Shown here: one piece after another, positions 63,139 to 64,000 of the stretch
How the letters are laid out: every line of letters begins with the position of its first letter
How positions within the stretch are numbered: position 1 is the stretch's first letter
Assembly (NCBI GenBank): GCA_030760725.1
Contig: JASWHV010000004.1
Coordinates: 55,333,136 to 55,397,135 of the forward strand
Source: Neostapfia colusana
Lineage: Eukaryota > Streptophyta > Magnoliopsida > Poales > Poaceae
Reading direction: 5' to 3'
Length of the DNA: 64,000 nt
The notes under the pieces: generated by a model
What the model saw: the letters and a program-made list of their open reading frames with translations, nothing else
Database searches by the model: none
What the model was told of the DNA's origin: nothing
Position numbers and translations under genes: made by a program

Positions 63139-64000
63139 CGGTGACCAAAAACATCCGGAACCAAGGCTCACGTGGAACCAAAACCCTGATGCTATAGAAC
63201 CAAAAACCCGCTGGTTTGGAGGTTTAGTGAGGGCGCTCGACGTTGCCGGAGTGAAACCCGAGCCGCCGCACATCGCATGGTGGTTTAGAGCCGCCGCCGG
63301 CCTCCGATGAGTGTGGGGACGAGTTCCTCGCGGTAGAATTGGGGCTGGCGGCGAGTTTCCGGCCATGATTCTGCTGGAGGACGAAGTTCCATTGAGCGGC
63401 GCCGCTGCCGGGGGGGGGGGGGGGGGGGCGAAGCGCGCGCGGGAAAAACGGTCGGGAGGAAGAACCCATGGGTCCCACCGGTCAGTGACAAGTAGAGGTA
63501 AACCGGGATCCGGTGTGGCTACCCGATCATGTGTGGCTACAGCCTAAATGGGTGTGTACTGCGGTGTGGCTGCGCAGAGAGATCGCCACATCACCCCGGG
63601 ACCCGGCTGTCAGGATTTTATATTTTATCCCGGTTTATTGAATTCACAAATTTAGTTCAAACTTTAAAACCTCATAACTTTTGATAGGAAATTCCAAATT
63701 GGGTGATTCAAATTGGGTTAGATTTATATTGAAAAGATATATCCAAATTTGCAACCCAATTTGTATGAAAGACAATAATAAACTCTGGGAAATTCTTTGA
63801 AGCTTTTCAGTAAAAGAATTTTGGAGGAAGTTTAGTCCATCCAAAAATCCTCAAATTTTCCCAGAATATTCCTTAGGATATTATGGAACTCTTTCAATAT
63901 TTTCAGCTCATTTGGAGTTGATTTGTGTAGGAATTTGCTGAGTACAAGTTGCTGTGCTCAAAGTGGTCCAGAAACTTTTTCAGAGAAAATCCCCACTTTG
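63139..64000 (+). repeat. LTR G, continued (C-related LTR)
   Basis: From about 63220 to the window end the sequence follows the reverse complement of the C LTR from about 29800 down to 29100 (for example CAACCCAATTTGTATGAAAG and AAAAATCCTCAAATTTT). The part near 63225-63250 (CGACGTTGCCGG) repeats what is already present left of F at 60700-60712, so the two G parts overlap slightly rather than join cleanly. 63139-63220 is unassigned. A 19-nt G run lies at 63410-63428. Confidence 0.65.

Noticed and set aside
1..64000. Host protein-coding genes, tRNA, rRNA or small RNA genes
   Set aside because: No region showed a gene-like frame outside transposons, and I recognised no tRNA or rRNA sequence. 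Small RNAs cannot be excluded by eye.

Overview
This window looks like gene-poor, retrotransposon-packed intergenic DNA of a plant nuclear genome, most likely a grass. The evidence is the mix of Ty3/gypsy clades (Tekay-type chromoviruses with LTRs over 3 kb, Tat-type elements with an archaeal-type RNase H and an antisense extra ORF), a Ty1/copia relic, CACTA-type and Ds-like DNA transposons, and the complete absence of any intact host gene, tRNA or rRNA that I could recognise. The species cannot be fixed from the sequence alone. I name the elements A to H for reference.

Layout. Element A (69-7540, + strand) is a complete but decayed Ty3/gypsy element with 869/866-bp LTRs and a perfect 5-bp target duplication (ATTAA). 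From 7546 to 14258 lie older fragments: an LTR-like stretch ending near 10231, the end of a CACTA transposon (10427-10875), and a Ty1/copia relic H (LTR 11114-11590, leader, gag start at 13670) interrupted by a complete 864-bp CACTA-type element (12803-13666, TTG duplication). From 14259 to 57059 stretches one old Tat-type element E (+ strand), blown apart by later insertions. C (27005-41609, - strand, Tekay-type, 4.25-kb LTRs) landed in E's antisense ORF. D (20097-26838, + strand, internally deleted Tat-type) landed 166 bp from C. B (43675-56336, - strand, Tekay-type, 3.42-kb LTRs, TTCCC duplication) landed 13 bp inside E's 3' LTR. Right of E are a CACTA subterminal array (57094-57476), a Ds-like element (58108-58923), an LTR related to C (G, 59268 to the window end) and a truncated relative of A (F, 60716-63138, - strand) lying inside G.

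How the parts work. Each LTR element supplies gag (particle), protease, reverse transcriptase/RNase H and integrase to copy itself. Here A, C, D, E and F are all visibly broken. B is very young: I counted about 15 differences between its 3.42-kb LTRs. It has full-length gag and pol separated by one apparent 1-nt deletion. B also has an intact 259-codon sense ORF (orf0) between the primer-binding site and gag.

The most striking observation is the N-terminus of that orf0 product. Counted from the initiator Met and without gaps, it matches the histone H3 tail: residues 7-14 are TARKSTGG, identical to the H3K9 region, and R3 and P17 also match. The same element's integrase ends in a chromodomain-like module, a domain class known to bind H3K9-methylated tails. 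A histone-tail mimic encoded by a chromovirus is my leading candidate for an undescribed system. Its function is inference. Other notable structures are an exact 880-bp duplication holding an empty and an occupied insertion site in tandem, a 115-bp tandem array inside D, a gag-RNase H fusion in D, and a mutated YxDD box in A.
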